Positions 46,240 through 53,214 of a DNA stretch of 64,000 nt are shown in pieces. Every line of letters starts with the position of its first letter. Positions within the stretch are counted from its first letter, which is position 1. Location of the stretch: the NCBI GenBank assembly GCA_026014735.1, contig JAOZHT010000001.1, positions 124,001-188,000 on the forward strand, written 5' to 3'. Position numbers and translations under genes: made by a program. The stretch comes from Candidatus Bathyarchaeota archaeon (GTDB lineage: Archaea > Thermoproteota > Bathyarchaeia > Bathyarchaeales > Bathycorpusculaceae). Under the pieces are notes generated by a model. That model was given only the letters and a program-made list of their open reading frames with translations. It was not told where the DNA came from and made no database searches.

Positions 46240-47207
46240 GTACAATTGAAGACCCCTCCGTCACCGTGGCGCGGCTGCTGCGAAGCCAGCTGCGTGTGGT
46301 CCTCGACAACGGCGGCTTAGCGTCGGTTAACGTGTCGGCAGAGTACCCGGGCAGCGACGCATTCAAGTTAGGCGACGGGCAAGTGACGGTTGGACTGGCG
46401 GATTGCAGCGACCAAAAACTGGATTTAACCGGCAAAATCCGACGCCGAACCGCTGCGGTGCGGGTAAACGCATGGGCAACCGACACGCCCGCGGCAGCCG
46501 AAAGCGGCAAAAGCCTCCGCGGCAAAATCGTGGAGGAAATCAACCGGATAATCCGACAGAACCGCACCACACCCAACCAGACAACCTACACTTTCGTCAA
46601 CCAACCAGCGGGTGGGGAAGGCTGCAGGGCTTTTGGCGGAGCCGCAGAGTCAGCGCCAACTGAGAAGTGGACAGAGTTATCCGACATGGACTACGCGAAA
46701 CTATGGTACAGAGACGACAGCCGCTGCCAAATCAGCAGCAGTCAAAGCGGTGAATCCGCGGTTTTGCTGGTCGGCTTTAAAGTAGAGAGCTGCCCCGGCG
46801 TGGTTGCGGAGGCGGCTTTCTGCTTTGAGGGCTACGGCGTGGCTCCAGGCGGCGACGGCGTGGCGGTGAAGGCATGGAACAGCGCCCAGCAGGCCTGGCA
46901 TAACATGCAGAGCAACAGCGAGGGGCAAACCGACGAGGCTCTAACCTTAACGTTGTCTTCGGGCTTTTCGGATTTCATAGACGCCGACGGCTACCTATGG
47001 TTCCTCGCCAAAACCTTGGGCACCAGCGACGACGAAACCGAAGCGGTGCTCACCTGCGATTATGTCTCCTGCCGAGTTACGGTGAAGGGCATAACCTACT
47101 GCGACATCGCAGGTTACCGCCGCCTCGACCGCACCGACACCAAGCCCCCCATCTACCGCACCGAATTCAGTGTTAAATCATGGTTCATCGAGAACATTGG
47201 AGTGTAA
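46233..47207 (+). CDS. tail terminator-like protein with inserted beta-domain
   Basis: This 324-residue protein starts at TTG after GGAGG. The first 115 residues have the tail-terminator layout (PSVTVARLLRSQLRVVLDN, VTVGLADCSDQKLDLTGKIRRRTAAVRVNAWA, LRGKIVEEINRII). The end (GYRRLDRTDTKPPIYRTEFSVKSWFIEN) is the terminator's final strand pair. Between them, about 150 residues form an inserted domain of alternating strands and Gly/Asp loops (DMDYAKLWYRDDSRCQISS, VLLVGFKVESCPG). The usual terminator is about 130 residues. The insert could be a surface-exposed binding domain. Confidence 0.62.
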   Translation: MLSTIEDPSVTVARLLRSQLRVVLDNGGLASVNVSAEYPGSDAFKLGDGQVTVGLADCSDQKLDLTGKIRRRTAAVRVNAWATDTPAAAESGKSLRGKIVEEINRIIRQNRTTPNQTTYTFVNQPAGGEGCRAFGGAAESAPTEKWTELSDMDYAKLWYRDDSRCQISSSQSGESAVLLVGFKVESCPGVVAEAAFCFEGYGVAPGGDGVAVKAWNSAQQAWHNMQSNSEGQTDEALTLTLSSGFSDFIDADGYLWFLAKTLGTSDDETEAVLTCDYVSCRVTVKGITYCDIAGYRRLDRTDTKPPIYRTEFSVKSWFIENIGV

Positions 47208-47213
47208 GATTGT

Positions 47214-48071
47214 ATGCCAGAAACGTATGGTTCCCATGAAAGCAAAATCTACTACGTTGAAGAAACCAGCTTCGGCGTAACCCCCCAAACCCCCACTATG
47301 CTCAGCGTACCCGCCCAGAGCCTGGAGCCCCAAATAAGCCCCAACAACATCAAAGTCCGCGGCGTCGGCTCCGTGGACCTGCAAGCCATCAAAGGCGGCC
47401 AGCGGGCGCCGAGCCTGAAACTGAGTTTTCCGTTGCCCAGCGAGGCACCGATTAACTTTCTGCAGTACTGCCGCGTGGAACTTGCCAAGTCATTGAGTAT
47501 GCAGCTGCTCTACTACAAGGGCGCCTTTGCCTCGGCAACCGATATTCTCTCGCTGCTCTACACGGGCTGCAAAATCCAATCAGGCACCGTGCAATGCAGC
47601 ATCGACGAGGTGGTGCAGGCCAGCGTGGACGTGCTCAGCCAAAACCTCACCGCGTCCACAGCCAAAATCGAAGACGCCGTCTACAGCGACTACGGCGGCG
47701 CGGTGCCCTTCTATGAGAGCTACATCAAAAAAGGTGGGGTGGCTCTGGAGCGGGTGACGGATTGGAAGTTCACGGTGGAAAATAACCTGCGGGGTGTGCC
47801 TGTGATTCGCAGTAGCGGCGGCAACGTCGTGAAGTATCTTCCGAATCGGCATCGGGACCTGACAGGAGAGGTGGTTTTTGAGTTTGAAAGCAAAGACGAA
47901 TTCGACGACATCATAAACGACTCCGAATTCGACCTCGAGTTCGGCCTAGGCGGCGCAAACAAAGCCGTCTTCAGCGACTGCAAATGGGAAACCGCCGCCG
48001 CCCCCACCCGCATCGAAGACTTAGTGAGCCTCAAAGCCGCGTTTGTAGCCAAAACATTCACCATAACATAG
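47214..48071 (+). CDS. major tail (tube) protein
   Basis: This 285-residue protein has the tube-protein signature: YYVEETSFGVTPQTPTMLSVPAQSLEPQISPNNIKVRGVGSVDLQ at the N-terminus, strand pairs through the middle, and DWKFTVENNLRGVP, FEFESKDEFDDIIND and LVSLKAAFVAKTFTIT at the end. It would stack as rings to form a siphovirus-type tube. It lies immediately before the chaperone gene, the standard order. Confidence 0.82.
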   Translation: MPETYGSHESKIYYVEETSFGVTPQTPTMLSVPAQSLEPQISPNNIKVRGVGSVDLQAIKGGQRAPSLKLSFPLPSEAPINFLQYCRVELAKSLSMQLLYYKGAFASATDILSLLYTGCKIQSGTVQCSIDEVVQASVDVLSQNLTASTAKIEDAVYSDYGGAVPFYESYIKKGGVALERVTDWKFTVENNLRGVPVIRSSGGNVVKYLPNRHRDLTGEVVFEFESKDEFDDIINDSEFDLEFGLGGANKAVFSDCKWETAAAPTRIEDLVSLKAAFVAKTFTIT

Positions 48072-48082
48072 GAGAAAAAAAC

Positions 48083-48556
48083 ATGCGAAAACAAACCATA
48101 ACCCTTGGAACCGAACACGGCGCAGAATACGCCGGCACCTACATCTTCGGAGAAATCACCTGGGCAAAACGCAGCCGCATAATCCAGAAACACACCAAAT
48201 ACCACCCCCTAAGCGGGCAAGTGCAAAGCAGCGACTTCATCGCCATCCAAGCCGAAACCATCTGGGCCGCCCTCAAAGAGCAGCCCCAAAGCGGCCCCAT
48301 CACGCTGGAGAAGCTATTAAGCGAAGAATGCGGCGTCCCCATCGCTCTGGGCGAGCTCTTCTCGCAGGTCGTCAACGGCCTCTGCGCGCTGAGCCGGGAG
48401 GAAACCGCTTTTTTATCCGATGCATCCGCCGCCAAAAACCCCACGTCGCCATCACCGACTTCCGACTGTGCAAAGAATTCGGCTGGACCCCAAGCGAGCT
48501 CGCAAAGCAGTCCTCCCGCGTTATCCACCAGTACACCGTTATCCTCAACGAGATAG
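48083..48556 (+). CDS. tail assembly chaperone, short form (G-like)
   Basis: ATG 48083 opens a 157-residue protein beginning KQTITLGTEHGAEYAGTYIFGEITWAKRSRI. It sits between tube and tape-measure genes, the position of tail assembly chaperones. The real domain seems to end near residue 110, after LSREETAF. Beyond that, the zero-frame sequence becomes a Ser/Pro-rich string, which is what a shadow of the overlapping frame would look like. A T TTT TTA slippery heptamer at 48409-48415 lies exactly at that point. Confidence 0.75.
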   Translation: MRKQTITLGTEHGAEYAGTYIFGEITWAKRSRIIQKHTKYHPLSGQVQSSDFIAIQAETIWAALKEQPQSGPITLEKLLSEECGVPIALGELFSQVVNGLCALSREETAFLSDASAAKNPTSPSPTSDCAKNSAGPQASSQSSPPALSTSTPLSSTR

Positions 48557-48624
48557 ACCGAGCGGCTGAGGAAGAAAAAAACAAAGCAGAAAAGGAAGCA
48601 AAACACTATGAGCGTTTCAGTTAA
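48083..48624 (+). CDS. tail assembly chaperone, -1 frameshift form (GT-like)
   Basis: A -1 shift at 48409-48415 joins the first 110 codons to the overlapping frame, which then reads IRCIRRQKPHVAITDFRLCKEFGWTPSELAKQSSRVIHQYTVIL and a Glu/Lys-rich helix ending at TAA 48622-48624. The product would have about 180 residues. The downstream frame has no start codon of its own near the junction and has clear protein character. This matches the conserved chaperone frameshift of long-tailed viruses, where the fusion binds the tape measure. Coordinates give the outer limits of the joined reading. Confidence 0.72.
48409..48415 (+). promoter_or_regulatory. -1 programmed frameshift heptamer T TTT TTA
   Basis: The zero-frame codons are GCT TTT TTA. 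Slipping back one base leaves TTT in the P site and TTT in the A site, a textbook X-XXY-YYZ site. It lies where the coding character switches from the first frame to the -1 frame. Confidence 0.78.
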
Positions 48625-48976
48625 CCTTACCCTATCAGGCTCCGAGGAGTTCCAAGCCGCAGTCAGCCGCTTCGACGGCGCCATGCAAAGACAAATACAA
48701 GAGAAGCTCTCCGAGTGGGCGCAGACTGTGAAGTCCGAGGCGGAGCGGCTGGTGCCTGTGCGCACGGGTTTTTTGCAGAGCAGCATCTTTGCTAGGAGCG
48801 TGGGCTGGCAAATTCAGGTTGGCGCAGAGGCGGAGTATGCGGCGGCGGTGGAGTTCGGCACCGGCAACATGCGTGCCCAGCCGTATTTGGCGCCGGCCCT
48901 CGAAACCCATCTGCCCAGCCTTGAACGTTATCTTTTGGAAGCGATAAATTCAGCTAAGGCGGAGGCGCAGCTATGA
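48608..48976 (+). CDS. HK97 gp10-like tail completion protein
   Basis: This 122-residue protein has LSGSEEFQAAVSRFDGAMQRQIQEKLSEWAQTVKSEAERLVPVRTGFLQSSI and then VGAEAEYAAAVEFGTGNMRAQPYLAPAL, which is the gp10 family signature (V-R-T-G-x-L-x-x-S, Y-A-x-x-V-E-F-G-T, Q-P-F/Y-L). It starts inside the end of the frameshifted chaperone. In HK97-like genomes it usually lies between the neck and tail-terminator genes, so its place after the chaperone is a rearrangement. Confidence 0.8.
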   Translation: MSVSVNLTLSGSEEFQAAVSRFDGAMQRQIQEKLSEWAQTVKSEAERLVPVRTGFLQSSIFARSVGWQIQVGAEAEYAAAVEFGTGNMRAQPYLAPALETHLPSLERYLLEAINSAKAEAQL

Positions 48977-49515
48977 GTTTTCAGGAAATCGCCATAACCG
49001 TCCGCGCCGTCAACCGCGCCAGCAACGAGTTCAGCCGCATCCAAACCGACGCAGAAAACCTTGCTGCCCGCATCCGAACCGTGGGCTCCGCCATCGCAGG
49101 CATCGGCGCCGCAGGGACCGCCATCGGCTACGTCGCTAGCCAATTCGGCGTCCTTGACGACAGCCAAACCCGCGTCTTCACCAGCGCCATGATGGTGGTT
49201 TCGGTGATGGGCATGTTTATGCGGACCAGCGCCGGAGTCGCCGTTGCACAGAAGGTCTACGCCGCCGCAACCGCCCTTGCCACCGCCGTGCAGAACAGCC
49301 TCAACATCAGCTTCGCCACCTTCCTTGCATTGACGGGGGTAGGCATCGCCGTGATTGTTGCAGCCGCCGCAGCCATGTACAGCTTCGCCAACAGCATGAA
49401 CACCGCCACCTCCAGCGTGGCAAGCTTCAACAGCCAAGCCGCCCAAACCCCCAGTCAAAGTCGAAGCATCGTCCGCAGCGGCGAAGCAGCCCTCTACCGT
49501 CGAGGAGTCGAATAA
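48973..49515 (+). CDS. very short tape measure-like protein
   Basis: This 180-residue protein overlaps the previous stop as ATGA. It begins ITVRAVNRASNEFSRIQTDAENLAARIRTVGSAIAG, like the start of tape-measure proteins, and has two long hydrophobic stretches (TSAMMVVSVMGMFMRTSAGVAV and FATFLALTGVGIAVIVAAAAAMYSF) as those proteins do. It stands between chaperone and hub genes, the tape-measure position. At about 1.5 angstroms per residue, it would set a tail near 27 nm, far shorter than typical siphoviruses. Confidence 0.62.
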   Translation: MSFQEIAITVRAVNRASNEFSRIQTDAENLAARIRTVGSAIAGIGAAGTAIGYVASQFGVLDDSQTRVFTSAMMVVSVMGMFMRTSAGVAVAQKVYAAATALATAVQNSLNISFATFLALTGVGIAVIVAAAAAMYSFANSMNTATSSVASFNSQAAQTPSQSRSIVRSGEAALYRRGVE

Positions 49516-49516
49516 G

Positions 49517-51103
49517 TTGAGTCTAGATGCGCCCTGTGTCGCCCTTGTCTTGGGGTCGGTTGCGCCTCCGCAGGGGGACGTAGTGGATTTGTCGGTTCAT
49601 CTGGGCTGCACCCGTGAAGTCGGTAGCTTCGAGGTGGTGCTGGCTAATTGGAACGGCAAATACAGCTCCGGCGGCAGCTACCCCATCACGGTGGGTTCGG
49701 ATGGCAGCCTCTCGGTGGGCCGAGGCATCAACTGTCCCCTGCTTATGACTCTGCGCGTCGAAAACGTCAAGTACCAGTCCTCGCCCGTCGAGAACTACCT
49801 CACGGTGAGTGGCCGCTGCTGGGGCGAACGGCTCTTCCGCCGCGTCGTCACCAAAACCTACGTCAACGCCAAGGGCGAAGACATCGTCAAAGACCTCCTC
49901 GACTACTATGTTGGATTAAGCCATGTCCGAGGCGGCGTTGAACTGGTGGAATCAACCGACACAACCTACACGTGCCTCGAATACAGCGACACCCCCGTCA
50001 TCGATATTCTGCGTGAGATCGCCGACAGCGCCGACAAATCAGGCGTCATTGGCTTTGACTTCCGCGTATCACCCGACGCCAAATTCGAGTTTTTCCCCAA
50101 AAACAGCAAAACCAGCGCCGTTAGCCTCTCTGAACGCATCGAAACCAGCGAGTACATCCGTGACATTACCCGCGTGCGCAACCGCGTAACCGTATATGGC
50201 GCAGCTGACAAAAGCGTCCCCGCCGACAAGGATCAGTGGACCGAAAGCCTCAGCCCCAGCGGCGGCGCATGGACCGCCCTCTCCGGCAGCCTAAGCCTCG
50301 ACACAGCCACCCACGTCAAGGGCTCCGCATCCATAAAAACCACTGCCAGTAGCCTCTACTATGCCAGCTGCCAACTTACCCTAAACAGCGGCAGCGAAGT
50401 CGACACCGACGCCTACCCCACCCTTAACCTGTGGCTAAGCCGCGACGCAGCATTCAACGGCAACGCAACCATCGTGCTCCATGACATCTACGGCAACCTC
50501 GCCTCGCATGAAATGACGGTGGGCAACGAGAAGTGGTTCCAAACCCAGATCGCCGTGGGCGCAAAAAGCGCTGACCAGTGGCAAGCCGTCTCGGATTTCA
50601 ACTGGAATCTAGTCAAGAGGGTGCAGGTTACGCTGTGGTTTACCGGGGTGGGGTCCGGTAGCTTTTGGGTGGATGGCTTATACTTCGGCGGCAACCGCTA
50701 CAGCAGCGCTGTGGAAGATTCGGCAAGTCAAGCCACTGTTGGGCTGCGTGAGCTTGTGGAAGTCAACGAGGAACTTGCCAGCGACGCCGAATGCAGTTTC
50801 CATGCCAACGCGGTTCTCGTCAACCTCAAGGACCCCGCTGAATCCCTGGTGGTCGAAACCTCAGTGCTTGACTACGGAGCAGCGCCTATTTTGGCGGGCG
50901 ACAAGGTCTCAGTGGCGTTGCCCAACGAGGGCGTCAGCGGCAGCTTTCGAGTTCAAACCGTCGAGTACCATGTGGACGGCAGAACCCAGACGCTTCACGC
51001 TACGCTGGAACTGGGACGCGAAAAACCGTTGCTTGCCGATTACGTCTATGCCCTGCGCAGCAAGACCAGTCAGCTTAGCAGGTACAAAACCGCTAAACTC
51101 TAA
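49517..51103 (+). CDS. tail hub/baseplate protein with inserted carbohydrate-binding-like domain
   Basis: This 528-residue protein starts at TTG. The first 240 residues (REVGSFEVVLANWNGKYSS, KTYVNAKGEDIVKDLLDYYVGL, TPVIDILREIADSADKSGVIGFDF, VRNRVTVYGA) and the last 110 (ILAGDKVSVALPNEGVSGSFRVQTVEYHVDG) resemble gp27/late-control-D-like hub proteins. About residues 245-400 form a jelly-roll insert (ATHVKGSASIKTTASSLYYASCQLTL, ADQWQAVSDFNWNLVKRVQVTLWF, GSFWVDGLYFGG). The insert probably binds a glycan at the cell surface. Confidence 0.7.
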   Translation: MSLDAPCVALVLGSVAPPQGDVVDLSVHLGCTREVGSFEVVLANWNGKYSSGGSYPITVGSDGSLSVGRGINCPLLMTLRVENVKYQSSPVENYLTVSGRCWGERLFRRVVTKTYVNAKGEDIVKDLLDYYVGLSHVRGGVELVESTDTTYTCLEYSDTPVIDILREIADSADKSGVIGFDFRVSPDAKFEFFPKNSKTSAVSLSERIETSEYIRDITRVRNRVTVYGAADKSVPADKDQWTESLSPSGGAWTALSGSLSLDTATHVKGSASIKTTASSLYYASCQLTLNSGSEVDTDAYPTLNLWLSRDAAFNGNATIVLHDIYGNLASHEMTVGNEKWFQTQIAVGAKSADQWQAVSDFNWNLVKRVQVTLWFTGVGSGSFWVDGLYFGGNRYSSAVEDSASQATVGLRELVEVNEELASDAECSFHANAVLVNLKDPAESLVVETSVLDYGAAPILAGDKVSVALPNEGVSGSFRVQTVEYHVDGRTQTLHATLELGREKPLLADYVYALRSKTSQLSRYKTAKL

Positions 51104-51112
51104 GGTGACGCT

Positions 51113-51280
51113 ATGAGTAGACGGGTTGTCGTCGAAGTCCGAGAAGACCTGCATCGGGAACTGCGTAAACTCGCCGTGCTAAATGACCTTAAACTCTACG
51201 TTGTCACCAACGCGCTGCTTGAGGACATCTTATGTGATGAAGAAAACATTAAACGCTGCTTGAAGCGGCTAAAAATGTAG
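51113..51280 (+). CDS. small ribbon-helix-helix protein, 55 aa
   Basis: The gene starts at ATG after GGTGAC. RRVVVEVREDLHRELRKLAVLNDLKLYVVTNALLEDIL is a ribbon-helix-helix pattern: one basic strand and two helices. It is last in the cassette on the same strand and nine bases after the hub gene, so it is probably co-transcribed and may regulate it. A second ribbon-helix-helix gene lies at the other edge (37991-38182). Confidence 0.65.
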   Translation: MSRRVVVEVREDLHRELRKLAVLNDLKLYVVTNALLEDILCDEENIKRCLKRLKM

Positions 51281-51423
51281 CTGCAGTATCCCTTTGCTGA
51301 TTTGTTCCGCAACTTGCTTCACCATACAGATATTAGGTGCATCCGACTCTTCTTGTTTCCTTCAAGTGTTGTTGTATGGTTTGCAAACTACAGGCTTTTA
51401 GACGGGATGCAGTGGACAGCAAT

Positions 51424-51792
51424 ATGGCATCCAGTTACCGTTTCGCCGTTGTGGATTCCAGCAAAGCAAAAGAGTACCCTGCGAATTTCGTTTGCATGCT
51501 GCCCGTAAAGGTCGAGCAGGGCAAAGGAAAAACAGTAACGGTTTTCGGGGAAATATTCGGAGAAAAAAGCATAGAGCTAGCCTTGGATCTTTTGAAGAGC
51601 GCACTTGAAAACGAAAGTGACATGGCGATTAAAGCGGAGCTTAACCGCCGCATTAAACTGATTGACCCAAAACAAGCTAACCTAGTGAAGTGCAACGGGT
51701 GCAGCAAAACCTTTCAGCCCCGCAGAGTGAGAAAATACAAACAGAACTTTTGTGACGACTGCCTTAAAGCAAAATATGGCATAAAGCACTAG
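51424..51792 (+). CDS. hypothetical protein with C-terminal zinc ribbon
   Basis: The frame is open from 51337, but ATG 51424 (M-A-S-S-Y-R-F-A-V-V) is the likelier start, giving 122 residues. Near the C-terminus, CNGCSKTF and FCDDCLKAKYG form a treble Cys-pair zinc ribbon. The N-terminal half alternates strand and helix (GEIFGEKSIELALDLLKSALE). The family is unknown. It lies between the virion cassette and the initiation-factor gene and could belong to either. Confidence 0.6.
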   Translation: MASSYRFAVVDSSKAKEYPANFVCMLPVKVEQGKGKTVTVFGEIFGEKSIELALDLLKSALENESDMAIKAELNRRIKLIDPKQANLVKCNGCSKTFQPRRVRKYKQNFCDDCLKAKYGIKH

Positions 51793-51867
51793 GGTCTTCT
51801 TGGATGCTCTTGCGGCGCATTTACGCTTAGTCACCTGCCGTGGGATAGGTAGAAAACAAGCCTTTTT

Positions 51868-51898
51868 GGAAAAAAGGAAATTTTTTGTTTCTTTTTCC
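51868..51898 (+). terminator. A/T stem-loop, probable terminator
   Basis: GGAAAAAAGGAAA (51868-51880) pairs imperfectly with TTTCTTTTTCC (51888-51898) and is flanked by T-rich sequence. It separates the zinc-ribbon gene from the initiation-factor gene. Confidence 0.5.
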
Positions 51899-52066
51899 TA
51901 AAAAAACCTCAGATGCTCATTATTTGCTGATTTTAAGGGAAAAACGGGTTTTTTCTCTGTATACACTAATATAGTTGATAGAACAATCTATCAGGTACTA
52001 GAATTCTTTAGAAGAAGAGGTCTGAGCGCGGCTTTTTCTCCAGATTATTCTTACTGAGGCTCTAAA

Positions 52067-52372
52067 ATGGGTAAAAGAAAAATAACAAACGAAGGCAGCC
52101 TAGACAATATGGTTCTTCCCTCATCAAATGATGTCTTGGGCATGGCTATAAAAATGCTGGGCGCCGACCGAATCATGGTTAAATGCCAAGATGGAAACGA
52201 ACGGTTATGCCGAATTAGAGGTAAACTAAAACGGCGCGTCTGGATAAGAGAAGGCGACATAGTTCTGGTTTCCCCCTGGGATTTTCAAAGCGAGAGTCGA
52301 GGCGACATCTTTTGGCGTTACAGAAAAAATCAGTCCGATTGGCTCAGAAACCACAATTACCTAACGATGTAG
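52067..52372 (+). CDS. eif1A: translation initiation factor IF-1A
   Basis: This 101-residue archaeal aIF-1A has the OB fold: LGMAIKMLGADRIMVKCQDGNERLCRIRGKLKRRVWIREGDIVLVSPWDFQ, followed by a short tail. It binds the ribosomal A site and helps scanning and start selection with aIF-1 and aIF-2. Its length is normal. The upstream region has AT-rich promoter-like sequence (TATACACTAATATAG). It leads a short same-strand run of small information-processing proteins. Confidence 0.95.
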   Translation: MGKRKITNEGSLDNMVLPSSNDVLGMAIKMLGADRIMVKCQDGNERLCRIRGKLKRRVWIREGDIVLVSPWDFQSESRGDIFWRYRKNQSDWLRNHNYLTM

Positions 52373-52383
52373 GAGAATTGTTA

Positions 52384-52554
52384 ATGATTATTCTGAAGTG
52401 TAGGGAATGCGGAAATACCTTCCAAAAAGACGGAAACATCATCGAAAACCAGGCGGTATCTTGTCCCATCTGCGACTCTAACTATAGATTAGTAACCAAA
52501 GAAGGAAAAGTGTTTCTCGAAGATTTCGAAGAAGAAGACCTCGGCGAAATCTAA
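52384..52554 (+). CDS. small zinc-ribbon protein, LysW-like
   Basis: This 56-residue protein starts at ATG 52384 (an open frame further upstream is not needed). CRECGNTF and CPICDSNYRLV form a four-Cys zinc ribbon, followed by an acidic tail ending E-E-D-L-G-E-I. LysW carrier proteins have the same ribbon and end in E-D-W-G-E, with the last Glu carrying the lysine-pathway intermediate. Here an extra Ile follows and Leu replaces Trp, so a carrier role is unlikely. A zinc-ribbon partner of transcription or translation is equally possible. Confidence 0.65.
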   Translation: MIILKCRECGNTFQKDGNIIENQAVSCPICDSNYRLVTKEGKVFLEDFEEEDLGEI

Positions 52555-52571
52555 AGATAGAGGTGAAATAG

Positions 52572-53096
52572 ATGAATGAAAACAAAACAAACTTTATAAT
52601 TGCGGTGCGGGGCTACAAAAACGTAAAGAAAGAGAAAACCGCCAACTGCACCGACGTAACAGCCCTAGATAGCCTAAACAATAAAGTGCTTCTACGCGCA
52701 ATCGAACCGATAGGCAGCGAATGCATCGGCGTCAACGACATTAAAACTATGGCGGAGTACATAAGGCAAGAAAACTTTGACTCGGCAATTCTGATTAGCA
52801 GAAAATTCACAGACACCGCTGTTGTTGAAATGGCAAAACATAAAATTCAGCATGTATCCGACGACTACATGCCGCCTTTCCAAATTGAAGAACTATACCA
52901 TGCGATTATTGGCTGCATAAACAATCAATGCCTCAAAAAATGCGGAAAAGACACCGGAGCGGAATCCGAATGCGGAAAACTTAGTGCGCCATGCAAGATA
53001 AGGTCGCTTACAGGCTCAGTTAAATACAACTTTAAGCAGGGAAACGTTGGGTTGCTTAAAAACGACCTTAAGATGGCTTTGGCACTGAATAAATAA
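52572..53096 (+). CDS. hypothetical protein, possible Rpb5-jaw-like fold
   Basis: This 174-residue protein has IKTMAEYIRQENFDSAILISRKFTDTAVVEMAKHKIQHVSDDYMPPFQIEEL. That helix-strand-helix order, with an I-L-I strand and T-x-x-A helix, is like the N-terminal jaw of eukaryotic Rpb5, which archaeal RpoH lacks. A C-I-N-N-Q-C-L-K-K-C cluster follows and could bind metal. The resemblance is by eye only. It follows the small zinc-ribbon gene by 17 bases and is likely in the same operon as the initiation factor. Confidence 0.5.
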   Translation: MNENKTNFIIAVRGYKNVKKEKTANCTDVTALDSLNNKVLLRAIEPIGSECIGVNDIKTMAEYIRQENFDSAILISRKFTDTAVVEMAKHKIQHVSDDYMPPFQIEELYHAIIGCINNQCLKKCGKDTGAESECGKLSAPCKIRSLTGSVKYNFKQGNVGLLKNDLKMALALNK

Positions 53097-53214
53097 TCAC
53101 CATTTAACCTGAATTTTCTATTTCAGGATGCAAACGTTTAATTCCGCCGCGTCCTCTATGGGTGAAGTTAATCACCCGCTATTTTTCATAGCCTAAAATT
53201 AACAGGACCATAAC

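Larger units (their letters stand above)
38315..51280 (+). mobile_element. head-tail virion cassette (provirus remnant or domesticated particle)
   Basis: About 13 kb of GC-rich, same-strand, nearly gapless genes encode a complete capsid and tail set. Order: protease, cement, capsid, winged helix, portal, small proteins, fibre, connector, neck, terminator, tube, chaperone, gp10-like, tape measure, hub, ribbon-helix-helix. Cellular genes lie on both sides. None of the proteins has a Walker A motif, so I see no terminase. I also see no integrase, polymerase, primase or lysin. All frames are intact. Att sites were not found, and the ends given are gene ends only. Confidence 0.85.

Noticed and set aside
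48417-48434. AAAAAC run as an alternative slippery site in the chaperone gene
   Set aside because: In the zero frame it reads GCC AAA AAC, so the P-site codon would mismatch after slipping. The T TTT TTA site upstream fits fully.
47720-49458. Long minus-strand frames opposite tail genes (47720-48205, 48139-48786, 48928-49458)
   Set aside because: They mirror GC-rich coding sequence of recognised tail genes and have low-complexity composition.
38000-51900. Provirus att sites or a tRNA integration target
   Set aside because: No tRNA gene was recognised anywhere in the window and no convincing direct repeat flanks the cassette by eye. A computed repeat search would be needed.
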